DNA of 64,000 nt from Dysidea avara (lineage: Eukaryota; Porifera; Demospongiae; Dictyoceratida; Dysideidae), in the NCBI RefSeq assembly GCF_963678975.1, contig NC_089272.1, positions 61,950,574-62,014,573 of the forward strand, given 5' to 3'. The first letter of the stretch is position 1; every line of letters begins with the position of its first letter. Shown here piece by piece: positions 1 to 11,361 of the stretch. The position numbers and the translations under genes are program-made. Under the pieces are notes generated by a model. The model was given only the letters and a program-made list of their open reading frames with translations. It made no database searches and had not been told where the DNA came from.

Positions 1-890
1 TTATCGGCAAATAATTTCCTATCTGTAGCTGATACTTGCAAAATCACTTTATACCGGCTGCTACCGATTATTATATAGAGTAGTTGAATGGAACACTGCA
101 TATAAATGAATGGGCTTCATTTATCTGAACAAATTCACTTTTCTGATCACTTTATGATTGAACTAGCACACAGGTGTTCAGATAATGGAGGTCCTACTGT
201 ACCATCTGTACAAAGCTGGTGTTACTGTTATATCTGATAGATTCTGAAACTATCTCATTTTCTTTTTGTCTTAAGTGTGGCCATTGGTTCCTCAAAAGTT
301 ATGTAGGCGTATAGTCTTTGTGACTTTTGTCTGTAGCTTTTAAAGCTTGTGTCAGATCATGGACAAGAACTGCATGTTGTGTGTCATTTAGTTTGAACAG
401 TGTACCTTGTGTGTGTTCTCTGTGTACAAGTCATCTGACAAGTAGTGAGAAAAATGTGAACCTTGGTGGTCTTGCAATGTTTTGTCCTTAAATTTTATTG
501 TAAGTCATTGTATACGGCTCAGAGTTCACTGTACTACTCTGTGGCAACAGACGAAATATAGTTTGTGTGTGGTAATTATTGCTCTGGTGTTGTGAGTGAC
601 AAATTGTAGTGCAGATGACATGTACTGTGTGTCTCATGGTATTTTTGGGAAGGGGACCATGGGCTCTAACCTGGCATTGTAGATCACAACGATAAATGAT
701 GTAGCAACTCTTCAAACAAAAGGCTTCAACAATATGCTGGCCTTTACACATTATACTGTTCTACTAAAGAAGTCATTTTAGCATTCATTGTTTGGTAGTC
801 ATGGTTTCATAGTACATTCATTGTATTTATGTTCATAATAAAGCGTAGCTGTGATGGTTTCAATGTTCACCCTATTATGTTCCTTCACAG
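1..890. other. Probable L40 intron and repeat DNA
   Basis: No coding exon is recognisable. Bases about 80-235 hold a dispersed repeat (gagtagttgaatggaac ... gttcagataatggaggtcc). Its relatives lie near 2565-2670 (tagagtagttgaacaga) and at the 3' end of the LINE near 37530. The minus-strand open frame at 488-751 has no recognisable content. Confidence 0.5.
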
Positions 891-984
891 GTGTTACGCT
901 AGGCTGCACCCTCGAGCTACAAATTGTCGTAAGAAGAAGTGTGGCCACTCCAGCAACTTGAGGCCAAAGAAGAAGCTCAAATAA
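891..984 (+). CDS. RPL40 (UBA52): Ubiquitin-60S ribosomal protein L40 fusion, last coding exon
   Basis: After a 3' splice site (ccttcacag) the exon opens with the last base of a split codon and reads [12 protein letters not shown], then [14 protein letters not shown] and a TAA stop at 982-984. This is the C-terminus of L40, the zinc-binding large-subunit ribosomal protein made as a ubiquitin fusion in animals. The visible cysteines belong to its zinc finger. The ubiquitin part and the start of L40 are not seen in bases 1-890, so the upstream intron runs to or beyond the window edge. An AATAAA hexamer overlaps the stop codon (980-985). The protein is very conserved, so the identification is firm; only the upstream structure is unknown. 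Confidence 0.95.
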
Positions 985-985
985 A
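980..985 (+). promoter_or_regulatory. Candidate poly(A) signal overlapping the L40 stop codon
   Basis: AATAAA spans the last two bases of the final Lys codon, the TAA stop and one following base. No other clear AATAAA is seen soon downstream. If used, the 3' UTR would be only about 20 nt. Its use is an inference. Confidence 0.5.
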
Positions 986-2068
986 CTATTTGTGTAGTGT
1001 GTGATTTTGAACAGCTAATTTTGTTTAATGTCTTTATTGATGATTAATGTCTGAAAAAGCAAAAGGATCTGTTACTATAGTTACAGTGTAACCTCTATAA
1101 TCCGACCCTAATTGGGATAAGAAAATTGTGTCAGATTAGCAAGGGTATACAAAACAATGTCATTGTAGGGGTGTTCTGGATTATAGAAGTGTTGGATTAG
1201 AGAGATTTCAGATTGTGTTTTCTTTTGTGGAAAATCTATGTTCAACCAAGGTAGTAGTGGTTAATAAGTGTTTTGTGTCACCTATTAGCACCTCTTAATG
1301 TAACCAACTATTCCACTATCTTTTCAACAGTATATTCTCTACAGACAGGCATAGGTCAACCAGTCAGAAATTTCTGCAAAATAGAAGGCACTTAAATTAA
1401 TGCCAAAGTTAGGTTATGGTACAGGTGTTCTGTTAGGGAACCATTTCATAATCGTTAGGGAATTGATTAGTAACATTAAGGACAACCGATACTAGTGCCA
1501 GGGTGCTGTGAAGGCATCTGGTCAATATTGTTTTGTGGGAAGATAACGCTCCTTACTATACAGTACTAAGATATCCCTTAACTTATATGAATTGTTTCTT
1601 ATGTATCAGTTGTACTGCACACACATCTAGATTGGTGTCAGTATTGTGACCTAATTCACTACTTTGATTCTGCAGTCTTGCCAGGCAGTTTTACAGTATA
1701 AGCCAGACAGGTGTATTAAAAAAACTTGCTTTGTCAGGCAGGTTGTAATAGTTGTGCCACACGCTGAGGGAAGAAACTCCTGACTTCTCCCATTCACCAC
1801 TAGCAAGCTGATGTGGTATTGTCCTATTATTCTGAGCAATAAAGAAAAACAAGCAGTTAGCTTTATTTACTGTACCATTAATTTCAAGTCATTGAAGCAC
1901 AGTCTGAAAATAACTCTGCGTTGTCTATTTCTGGTTAATTAAATGAAAACTTTACAATTTTCTTGAAGGCATAAAATGACTGCTGTATGGAAAGCCATAT
2001 CTTTCATAAACAGCCTATTTGCTATTAAAAGATAAGGGTAAAATCAGAAGGTAATAAGCTATACTTAC
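985..2068. other. No gene seen; short dispersed repeat
   Basis: The stretch 1087-1205 has inverted ends (ctataatccgacc and ggattatagaagtg) typical of a small fold-back repeat. The open frame 1651-1839 (-) has no recognisable domain. Nothing else is supported. Confidence 0.4.
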
Positions 2069-2363
2069 TTGTTGGTATTCACGTTGTTGGGTTTCCTCAT
2101 TTCTAACGACTACCGACTCCTGGTGTGCAGGCAGACCAGGTTCAGTGGCACTTTCTGTGAGACAACACAGATACTTGTTCCACCAATCTCTTCCCTTATA
2201 TGGAAGAACTTGTACAATCAAATCAATCTTTTCTGATCGAGTAAGTGCCCTACCACACAATTTTTCTGACTCATCATCAGTCAGCAAGTCTTGTTGGTTA
2301 AGATATGGAGTCAGGATTAAGACTTGTATGAATATTGTTGTGTTGCGCATGTAGAGCACGTTT
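2069..2363 (-). CDS. CARD (caspase recruitment domain) exon of an unassigned gene
   Basis: One exon of 295 bp is bounded by a 3' splice site (ttcatag) and a strong donor (gtaagt). It enters in phase 2 and leaves in phase 0. The peptide has the CARD helix pattern: a hydrophobic helix 1, then LNQQDLLTDDESEKL, then EKIDLIVQVLPYKGRDWW followed by the F/L-rich last helix (NKYLCCLTES). CARDs are death-fold adaptors that pair with other CARDs in innate immune and apoptotic signalling. No caspase, NACHT or kinase exon of the same gene is visible nearby. The candidate exon at 4451-4657 on the same strand could belong to it, but that is a guess. The identification rests on motif memory only. Confidence 0.6.
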
Positions 2364-3136
2364 CTATGAACTGCTCATGATAGGCTAAATAACAATACAA
2401 GTGGCATAAATATTAATCATTATGTCATGCAATTCTATGGTTATCATTACGTGCAATTTCTCCACATATTGCATTAATAGAGTCCTTACACATCACTTAG
2501 ACTTTGTGGATTAAAATTTTGGTTTAAAAATACAGCAGGATTATAGTATTTTAATGTATGTTCTATTAGAGTAGTTGAACAGAGCTTTAATTAGGGTTTA
2601 TTTATCCAGACAAAATATCGTAACACTTTTGTAATTGAACTGCCATAGAGGTGACTTATAGGATAAACTGTAAGCAGATGGACATGAGTTCAATTGCATT
2701 TAAAACTTTAGCACTACAAAGTGTGCCTTTGTTAATTGTGGATAGAGTTTAGCCAGTTCTATTTAATGTGAAGTGCCCATGTTATGTAAGAGCACATAAT
2801 TATATAATAATTATGTACAGCATGCCATAAACTGCACAAATTTCTGTAAAAAAGGTACGAAATAGTAAATTGAAAAAACGTTTTACACCAGTGGTATGTG
2901 GTATTCAAACCTGCAACTTGCTGTACAGGTGTTGAACAATTTGTCCTATGGTATACTAAGTAATGTACCTCAAGCTATTATCATCAATGTGCCATGGAGC
3001 TGTTGTGTATCTCCTGCAAGTTGTGTATGCCGTAGTGTGTATATACACATCGCGCGCTGTACCACTGATGAACCGCCATTTCTCATGCTTATACCAAGGG
3101 ACTCTTTCAAAACAAAGTGCATTTCCTTGTAATTAC

Positions 3137-3488
3137 TAGGGTTGGAATGAATGTACAAATACATCCTCCAAAGCTTCTTTTCAAAATGTTACCGAAGCTT
3201 CAAAGTTTTGTTGCAAATGTCATGTCAACTGTTAATGACCACAATTGATGGTTCTTAGGGTGTACACTGTAGCACAAACTCCTACACTTTGTTATAGCAC
3301 CAGTATAGCCATTGTTTAAACTATAATTACATCAAAAAATATGTAAATGGCAGCTCACACAAGGAGTGATAATACTTGTGCAACTGGTTTAACATGTTGG
3401 TATCCATGGTAACGAAGCTTTGGTGGAGTAAAACAGCATCCGGATGCTATGGACCGAACGAAGCTTCGAACTATTTGTCTCAAACCTA
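3137..3488. mobile_element. hAT-type MITE with perfect 8-bp target duplication
   Basis: The terminal inverted repeats begin TAGGGTTGGAATGAATG on the left and, read inward from the right, TAGGTTTGAGACAAATAG. The internal sequence carries repeated GAAGCTTCGAA-type motifs. The element is flanked on both sides by GTAATTAC (3129-3136 and 3489-3496), an exact 8-bp duplication as expected for hAT insertion. It has no coding capacity. Confidence 0.85.
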
Positions 3489-4450
3489 GTAATTACGCTA
3501 AAAATCTGCCAATCTCCAGTGAAACCCATGTTTTATTGGTTTGTTCTGTGACTACATAATTAATATACACTGAATGGTATAATGTGCGATTAAGTGGTAT
3601 ACAATTCATGCCCTGCCTTGTCTATAGCATCTAGCTATATAGGCATTAAATGGAATAATGTTGCTGTTATTCAAATGTGTCACCTTTACAATGTTACTTT
3701 TATATCTTGTGGTCCTTGATAGCTTCTACAGCCATTGAAATTCTCTTTGTTTGAACTAACTTTGTATAGTCATCAGTGCCTCATCAGGACCTTAATTACA
3801 GCTTGAAGTACAGTAATTGCAATTTGAAGACAGCCTATAGAGCACTAGATGGCTGCCTAATTTAATTGTACCTATTTTCAGTAAAATGGAACTTTTTTTC
3901 TTTATTTAGGCACCAGTAAATTAACCTGTACAGTTATTTCAGACTTTTCTTCTGAAGTTTAAAACTTGTACTGGAATGCCAATGCGACAGCATGCAGGTG
4001 GTAGGCTGCCGAAGTATTATTGTTGGTCTTACAGTTCAATATCAAGTTGATCCCAAGGTTGTATTCAATGATGCGTGCTATCAGTATACCAACAAAACAA
4101 TAGTCACTGTATCTCGCGCAAGGGAAGGGGAAGGAAAGGTAAGAGATAAGTGACAACTTATTGGAATCATCTGGGACATGTTTACACATAGGTATCATAA
4201 GTGTAAAGCTTCATGATCTATACAGCACTACAATGGTTGTCCACCTTAGAAACTACTTCTTCAATCTTATACAAATTAAACTCATTCTAATGCAACACAC
4301 ATCTAGATTATCTACTGTAACATTGTCATAGTTTGTGAAGTTAGTGTGTATAAAGTATCAATGGGCTGAAAATTGCTGAATTACAACTTCCTTAAGCCAG
4401 TAAGTGTCATCAGTTCTGCAGTCTTGCTGGATTATTTTTGTAAAGCTCAC

Positions 4451-4657
4451 CTGGGTTGTCACTAATAGGTCTATTAAAACATTGGCAATGATAAATTGGC
4501 TGTAATAGTCCACATTGTGAACATCAAAAGTTGTTAGCAGAAACTCCAAAATGGAGAAATAACTGCCGTACATGAAAGGGAAGACATTCAGAACTTCATA
4601 AATATTCCGTATTTTTTCTATGTTCAACAACAAAGTAAAACAAGCAGTGAGTTTCAT
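4451..4657 (-). CDS. Possible exon, function unknown
   Basis: An open frame of about 69 residues ends at a plausible donor (cccag then gtgagc). It reads as amphipathic helices, for example IRNIYEVLNVFPFMYGSYF and FIIANVLIDLLVTTQ. It lies upstream of the CARD exon on the same strand, so it could be part of the same gene. The 5' boundary is not determined and the composition is AT-rich, so chance is a real alternative. Confidence 0.2.
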
Positions 4658-5243
4658 TTAGCCATATTTGAGTGACTACAAAGCTGTTGAGGAAGGTGTG
4701 GTCCAGGTGCTTCTGGAATTTGAACAACTTTACTTGTGGTTGATGTATAGCTCACAACCTATGATGTTTCTCTAGCTTTATCTGTGCTTGGTGAATGGAT
4801 TTCATGACCACTCTTATCACCAGTTAGCGTCTCTCCAGTGTCTGTATTTTCATTTGGTTGGCTGGTCACTACCACATTGTTGCAATAGCAGCAATGCTAT
4901 AGTGCAATAATCACCACTGCTATTTTATATCCAAGCTAAGGTCACAATTTTCTTGACATCACATGACTGCTGTATAAAATATAAAACAGCATGTCCTTGG
5001 TTAGTTCTTGGAGATATGACAAAATTAATAATAATACACCAAGATATGATGTAAAATGGGGAAGGTAGCACATTCTAGTTGTCAAAGTGCATGAGGATAC
5101 ATTTTTAAGAGTTGATGAAGTGCATTTCAACCTTTGATTTCAGTTTCTGACACGTAGAAGGAGCTGTGGGTTGAAATGGTTCATTGCAGCTCAGCTACAC
5201 AAAAGTTTGTGCGGTGCTTTAATTTCATCTCTGACCTTTAAAT

Positions 5244-5479
5244 GTGACCGGATTTGTGAAAGGGGTCTTCCACACACATCAAATTTACGAACTTAGAAAT
5301 TTCATAACTTGGAATTGCAAAAAGACATTGACTGGAAATTTAATCAGTAGTGTGCACCAACATAGGTGAATGGATGCAGAAAATTTCAGGTTTGTATCTT
5401 TCTTGAACATGAAGTTATGGTCTTGCAAGTTCATAGAATTGGATGTGTGTGGGAGACCCTTTTTTCAAATCCGGTCACA
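5244..5479. mobile_element. MITE with GTGACCGGATTTG inverted ends
   Basis: The left end reads gtgaccggatttgtgaaagg and the right end is its inverse (ttcaaatccggtcac). The inverted similarity extends inward through the ggtcttccacacacat stretch. A second copy with the same ends is at 44079-44560, and partial ends occur near 11905 and 59940. No open frame of note. Confidence 0.75.
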
Positions 5480-5944
5480 AATTATGAAACCTGGTTCCCA
5501 TGCACTTTCATGCTATAATACTAGCTACGTACATGTATATAAATATTTAATCTAAGATGACGGTGAAACTCTATAATAGAGCAGCTAGCTATGAACACAA
5601 CCATAGTTAGCTTTGAATTGCCATACTTGTGTGTTATATACAATAACATATAGTAATGCCTATAATATTTAAACTCTAGATACTGATAGCAGTAGTTTTA
5701 CTGCATCCAGTTAATCATTGTAAATTGCAGTTATACTTTTGGTAATGTCCTGTAGTCTCTGTCATTGACAGTGTATTTGAGTTAATAGGAAAGTTATATC
5801 ATGTGATGTTATAACATGTATGTAGCTCAGAGCATTTAGTTTGCTAGCTGTAGCAGGATCATTTGTGCATCATTAATTTGCATGGTGCTATTGGGCAGTT
5901 GCTATGTCCACTCTACAGGAAGGATTGTGGTATGTCTTGTGGTT

Positions 5945-6306
5945 CTTGTCAGATAGTTTGGCTTGAGCAGCAGGACAAAATGGTATTTCTTTAAGTTGTG
6001 TTGTACTATAGGAAAGTTGTTGTGTTTACTACTCAGGAAATTGCTGCAGGATTACGATATTTCCCATAGCGGAGTTCAAGGTGCTGTGCGCTGAACTTCA
6101 GGATAAGAACAGAGAATATGGAATTTATTGTTAGATAGTGTGGCTTGAGTAACAGGAGAAAATGGTATTTCCTCAGGTTGTCTTGTACTATAGGAAAGTT
6201 ATTGTGCCCACTGCTCAGGAAAGCTGCTGGATATATGATATTTTCCATTGCGGGGATCAGATGTTGTGTACTGAAGTTCAGGATAGGAACAGAAAGTATG
6301 GAATTT
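5945..6306. repeat. Tandem duplication, two units of about 180 bp
   Basis: Unit 1 (5945-6125) and unit 2 (6127-6306) share ordered blocks: ttggcttgag, aaaatggtatttc, gtactataggaaagtt, ctcaggaaa, gaacttcaggata/gaagttcaggata and tatggaatt. They are clearly diverged, so the duplication is old. The small open frames here are not conserved between units. Confidence 0.75.
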
Positions 6307-6309
6307 CCC

Positions 6310-8071
6310 TAAAATGCACACATGGTGTGGGCAAATGCCTAAGCACAGATTATGAATCTGGTTTCAGGAAATTCCAAATTTTTTTGCAGTGAAGCTTGTA
6401 TTGGTGACTTGGTGTAACCATGCATCTGTCCAACAACTCTTCCTCAATTAGCATCTCTGTCTTGCACTTGAATTTATTCATGGATGATATTGCAATTTGA
6501 TTAAATAGTACATGTAGTATATACTCCTATGGCATTTTTGGGATATAACATAGTTCAAGTTTGCTCCATTGAATAGTAAATGTGAGCAATTGTGTCCTGC
6601 ATACCATATATTAGCCCCAAAATGTTTAGCTATTTATTTTCTAACTAAAGAAATACCAAGTAAATTGGTAAAGTTACGTATTCCTTTCATTAGCCCATCA
6701 GGGTCAGCCTCTCGTAGATTTCATACATTGTACTAATGTACAGTAAACTGAGCAAGCATGATGTATATTATTCTGAACACCTATCAAAACCTCATCAGAA
6801 GGAATTTTATATAAATCTTATGAATTCCTAAATTAATAGCTACCAATCGCTAACCAATAGTGCACATTTAATAATCAATGAAGCAACTCTATATTATGCA
6901 GCCACAATATTTAATGCACCAGCTGCATGTAAATGCCTACATGATCTGGTATGTGTGAAGTGTCAAAAGGTATAGTTTAATCAAAATGGATGATTCCATT
7001 GCTACACCTAGTACTAGCTACACCATTACCATACGTGTGCATTGCACTGTAAAGCTTTAGCGTGGCAATGTTGTTCTGATTTTACTGTTACTTGCACAGC
7101 AAAAAAGTGTTCCAATACTACTGTACTTATAGATATAAAAACTCCCTTTGCCAAGACAAAATCGACTACAAATCTATAAAAGGCTCCAATGCTATTTGGT
7201 ATTTGGGCCTGTGGTCTGTTTTTGTCTGAGTCTAGGTAAAATGTTTAGAAACACTGAAACATAGACAAAATGAATTATAAATAAATACAGACAGTGCATA
7301 AAATATGCTGTGTTGATTTTCATTTTGCAACATTGGAAGTCTAGGTTGAAGATACATGGACATACACAACTGCCAAAGATGGTAAAGTAGCATGCACCAT
7401 GTTAATCTAAAAATGTGTCACAAAATCAAAAAAAAATTGACTGTGGTAAGTACATACTGCAGCATATGGTGTCAGCTAATGACATTTTACTTTCCTTATA
7501 TGCACCCTGTGTCCAATAATTGGTATTTCATTTTAACTGTGATGACACTTGACAGACTATGTATAATAATGTATTGTACGTTTTAAAGCATTTGGGTACA
7601 ATTACAACTGATTCAGTTGTGATTAAGACATTAAGACAAAGAAAATTATGTCTATTGTGTTAGAAATGCTTCCAATAACCTATCAATCTCAAAATCATGT
7701 GTGGATAGTTAACACAAATCTAATGAGGTCCTAGGTTTTGCAATTTGTGATATCAGAAGAACAACAGGTATTTGGTGCTGTGCAGTGACCATCTACTATG
7801 GCACTTTCTACACTGTAAAAGTTTTCAAATACTTTTGAAAATAATCACATGCAGTGCATTCCGGTTCAACCAATGCACACAATGCCTCTTGTTAGTGGCG
7901 GTTAAATATACAGCTATATGGTTACAGGTTAAAACTACCAGTATATGATTATGTTAACACTTGCTTGTTTCTTCAAAACACTGATGCTATAAAAATTCTA
8001 TGATCTAAAGCTAATTAATATAAGCATATGCAGTAAATTCTATAGGTAGTTTCAGTCATTAAGTTTCCTTA
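6310..8071. other. No gene seen
   Basis: AT-rich sequence without recognisable exons, long inverted repeats or RNA genes. The short open frames do not resemble proteins. Confidence 0.4.
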
Positions 8072-10192
8072 TCACAGTTCACTGTGACTATGTTGCTTTG
8101 GTTCTTCCATTACCATCACGTTACCTTCTTCATCATCATCCACCAGGTGAAGTTCCATGGTGATTATGGCTTTTCCATCTTCCCCAACAAATTCAAAATC
8201 TTTTTCAGTGTTATACAGATCAGTGGGTGCTATACCATGGCCTTCATAGTTTGCAGTGTTGTCATTACTAATATCATCCAGGTCTGTGATACCTCCATGT
8301 AAAACTATATTTTCACTATCCCACGTATGGAAACCAGGGATATCACGAAAGCGTATTAAAAATGGTTGTTTGTAAAATTTGTCATTATCAATGGAAACTG
8401 TTGAGTCAAGGCCATCAATACCAGCTTTCCAAACTCCAAAGTGAGCATTAATAGTCCTCTTTTTTATTTCTATTGAAAACTCTCCAAAGGGTTCAATTTC
8501 CATTCCATTCCCATCCTTGCCCATGAATTGAAAAGTTCCAAAAAGTTCATACTCAACCAAGACTACAGGCTTATGCTGTGGGTGGTAGAGGGTTATGTGT
8601 ACATAGCCATCATCACCATCAAATTCATACATCTTTGGTGAACTGATCTCATCCAAGTCTATTGGAACATTAGAAAATCTACCTATTCCATCATCAGGTG
8701 TAGAACTATCTGCTTCCATCACATACCCATCTATTATCAAGCTGTTCATCGTAGGAAAGTATAATCCAAATTGCTTTGAAAAAGAGTCGCCCAACTTTAT
8801 CTGTGTATAATCGTTCCAGACTGTACGTGTTGTTCCATCTGCTGTTACATTGAAGTATCCATAAGGCTCATAAGAGTCTCCAGGATCATCAGAAGTGTAC
8901 TTGAACTCAAATGTACCACTTAACTCTTGCATTGAAGCATCATCTACTACCGGGTCATAATACTGACCCATTGAAAGCCCTATATCATCTGAGAGATAAT
9001 CACATGCACTCAACGTAACTAAATTTGATAGCATTACATGGTCAAAACCCAATGCATTTCCCTTAGCAAAGCAGTCATCAACATCAAATTCAGTATTTCC
9101 ATCTACTTCCCACATGTTAATGAATACTATAAAGCTGTGAGGGTATTCATTTTTGTAATAGATTTCAATTTCATGGTTTGTTTCTGCTTGTTCTTGATAG
9201 TCATTAGATTCTCTCTGAGCTCTTGTTAAATCGAACAGAGGAAATGCTGGGCCTTGTATTTTTGGTAGCTGAAAGTTGATGCCTTCTATTGACAGCAAGG
9301 ATGCTTGTGGTAATATATACAATTGACCGTATGGATCTTCAAGCCTGCCTATAGTTCCGTCAAATAAGTACCAATAATCCTTCACCTTTCTGTAGTACCC
9401 TTCCCTCGTAGTGTCTTCAACTACTGTTTCTAGGTTCAAACTGACCAAGAACACGCCACTTATTTTTGTCATTTCCCTTTTAAGAAAAAATAATGTAATC
9501 AAACCAAAGTTTTCATACATATCTTTCAATGCAAGTACACACTCTATTGTCTCTGCAAGGTTTGTAGCAGGGGTTGGTTTGAGTAACTTGTAATACCCCA
9601 GTGCATTAAGGGACTTAGCAACACTTTCAGGATTGATATCAGTGTCAGTATCACTTTCTGTTGCATTTAAATCCAAGTTGAATTCCAAATCTTGTAAAAC
9701 TGATCGATAATATTCTTTAATTCCTTCACAAATAGTACCCTGTTCATCTTCTTGTAAATTGCACTCGATTTCTATCCTACGACTGCTTTCAGTCTTGTTT
9801 ATGTTAAATTCCACATTAAAGTAGAAAGGTTCAGCAAAGGCAATGTAATCATAATCAGTCCTTTCAAAGATTGTGTGAATGTCATGCCTACTTCTTCCCT
9901 CGAAGTAATGGACCTTAATGAAACCTTTGATTTCAGATCTTTGAAACAATCCATCTGCTTTCCTTATAATTTCTCCCACGCCCATTTCAGTGAAAAATTT
10001 TAAGAAGTCAACGTCTACACGAATACCATCGTACACTGCAAATAATAGAGCTCCACTCAACCTCACCCTTTTAAATTCAGATCTCATGGAGGATCCAGTA
10101 GCGTTGTCTTGGCTTACTGTGTTCTCTGCTTTGGATGATAACACAGCGATGCATAAGAAAAAACAGAAGACGATTGTTAAATGGCGACCCAT
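8072..10192 (-). CDS. Secreted, repeat-containing protein of unknown function (706 aa)
   Basis: A single uninterrupted frame starts MGRHLTIVFCFFLCIAVLSS, a clear signal peptide, so the product enters the secretory pathway. No transmembrane segment follows. Two acidic repeat units lie at about residues 425-541 and 551-684. Each has a GTF(E/Q)F strand, YGYF/FGEF, a mid-unit FxLxF stretch, then an Asp-rich turn and a xxDGxxxITLxLxxV ending. A weaker third copy may span 246-365. The repeats look like beta-sandwich or calcium-binding-like modules, but I do not recognise the family. The C-terminus is acidic and ends PKQHSHSEL. The gene has no introns, unlike tubulin and the 46-62 kb gene here. Its first bases are duplicated in inverted orientation immediately upstream. 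Confidence 0.8.
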   Translation of the reverse strand: MGRHLTIVFCFFLCIAVLSSKAENTVSQDNATGSSMRSEFKRVRLSGALLFAVYDGIRVDVDFLKFFTEMGVGEIIRKADGLFQRSEIKGFIKVHYFEGRSRHDIHTIFERTDYDYIAFAEPFYFNVEFNINKTESSRRIEIECNLQEDEQGTICEGIKEYYRSVLQDLEFNLDLNATESDTDTDINPESVAKSLNALGYYKLLKPTPATNLAETIECVLALKDMYENFGLITLFFLKREMTKISGVFLVSLNLETVVEDTTREGYYRKVKDYWYLFDGTIGRLEDPYGQLYILPQASLLSIEGINFQLPKIQGPAFPLFDLTRAQRESNDYQEQAETNHEIEIYYKNEYPHSFIVFINMWEVDGNTEFDVDDCFAKGNALGFDHVMLSNLVTLSACDYLSDDIGLSMGQYYDPVVDDASMQELSGTFEFKYTSDDPGDSYEPYGYFNVTADGTTRTVWNDYTQIKLGDSFSKQFGLYFPTMNSLIIDGYVMEADSSTPDDGIGRFSNVPIDLDEISSPKMYEFDGDDGYVHITLYHPQHKPVVLVEYELFGTFQFMGKDGNGMEIEPFGEFSIEIKKRTINAHFGVWKAGIDGLDSTVSIDNDKFYKQPFLIRFRDIPGFHTWDSENIVLHGGITDLDDISNDNTANYEGHGIAPTDLYNTEKDFEFVGEDGKAIITMELHLVDDDEEGNVMVMEEPKQHSHSEL

Positions 10193-10490
10193 CTGTGTAG
10201 CTACAGCTCCTGGCTCAAACTAGCTATAGCTATGGCTATAGCTATGTTTTTTCCCCATCTGTGTAGCTACAGCTCCTGGCTCAAACTAGCTATAGCTATG
10301 GCTATAACTAGTTTGAGCCAGGAGCTGTAGCTACACAGATGGGTCGCCATTTACGATGGTATTCGATGGTATTCGATGGTATGGTGTACGATGGTATTCG
10401 TGTAGACGTTGACTTCTTAAAATTTTTCACTGAAATGGGCGTGGGAGAAATTATAAGGAAAGCAGATGGATTGTTTCAAAGATCTGAAAT
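10189..10490 (+). pseudogene. Head-to-head inverted copy of the 5' end of the secreted-protein gene
   Basis: A block of about 50 bp (catctgtgtagctacagctc ...) occurs directly at 10189-10242 and 10255-10305. It occurs again inverted at 10306-10340, followed by ATGGGTCGCCATTTA as in the real gene. The copy then skips most of the signal-peptide region, shows a small stutter of gatggtattc, and continues from GTGTACGATGG for about 100 bp (residues 53-89 of the gene) almost unchanged. It stops where a MITE is inserted at 10496. The near identity implies a recent event. No complete protein is possible. Confidence 0.85.
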
Positions 10491-10495
10491 CAAAG

Positions 10496-10690
10496 CAGTG
10501 GCGGATCCAGGGGGGTTTCATTGGTTTCCACGGAAACCCCCTTTGAAAAATGATTGCGTAACAATTAAATGTTTTAATTATCGCGGCGTGCGTCTCGATC
10601 GAGATACTGTAATTAGAGCAGTCACAGTAGCTACTAAAGTAGTGTGTAGGAAGTTTTTAATATATTTTATGTACTATTACTAGGCTGTGA

Positions 10691-10734
<44 letters not shown>

Positions 10735-10849
10735 GTCTCACCTTACCAAACCAGACGATGTAGTGCAAACGTTTGCGTATCTCATGTCAATATATATCTC
10801 CACCTTCTAAACTGGAAACCCCCTTTATAAATTCCTAGATCCGCCACTG
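10496..10849. mobile_element. hAT-like MITE with 5-bp target duplication (copy 1)
   Basis: The ends are CAGTGGCGGATCCAG and its inverse (ctagatccgccactg). The flanks are CAAAG on both sides (10491-10495 and 10850-10854). A poly(T) run of roughly 45 bases sits inside, near 10688-10733, and a copy of the dispersed motif attagagcagtcac is at about 10612. It interrupts the inverted gene copy. Confidence 0.85.
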
Positions 10850-11115
10850 CAAAGGCCTATGTAGGTGTAACGTTTGTAGGGAACCTCGATATATTTACAA
10901 TGGACTCACACTTTAGCTAACTCTAATTTGATCAACCAAATTATAAACCACAGTAGCTAGCTACAATGTCGACATACCCCGTCCCCGGTAGCTACAAACT
11001 AAAGAATAGCTACCGCGGAAGCAAATTGAGCCAAATTTAATTCTATATGCGTGCATTCGTAATAATAATGCATGTATGCAGTTGGTAAGCTAACTTCCTT
11101 GATGCTAGCTGTGAG

Positions 11116-11210
11116 CAGTGTTGGGCACTTATGTAACGCGTTACGTAATCTTAATGCAGAAACGAAGTAATATAACGCGCTACATTTCTTATGCTACATT
11201 ACTTATATGG
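11116..11210. mobile_element. Truncated CAGTGTTGGG element end
   Basis: CAGTGTTGGGCACTTATGTA and an AACGCGTTACGTAAT stretch match one end of the full elements at 19430-19900 and 39539-40019. The other end is missing. Confidence 0.6.
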
Positions 11211-11361
11211 CATATACCATATACATATCCATTCATACATGTAACATGTCAACAAGAAAATTCAAAACAAGCTGGTGGAATCTCTTCCCACTTTAGGAAT
11301 TGCATTCTGACAGATCAGTTAAATACTCTAATAGAACAATCATTGAATTGATATACCTTAA

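Noticed and set aside
10339-10683. Plus-strand 114-codon frame starting MGRHL
   Set aside because: It is the broken inverted copy of the secreted-protein gene running into a MITE.
11116-11210. Independent short repeat rich in gtaacgcgttac
   Set aside because: It matches the end of the CAGTGTTGGG MITE family, so it is only a fragment.
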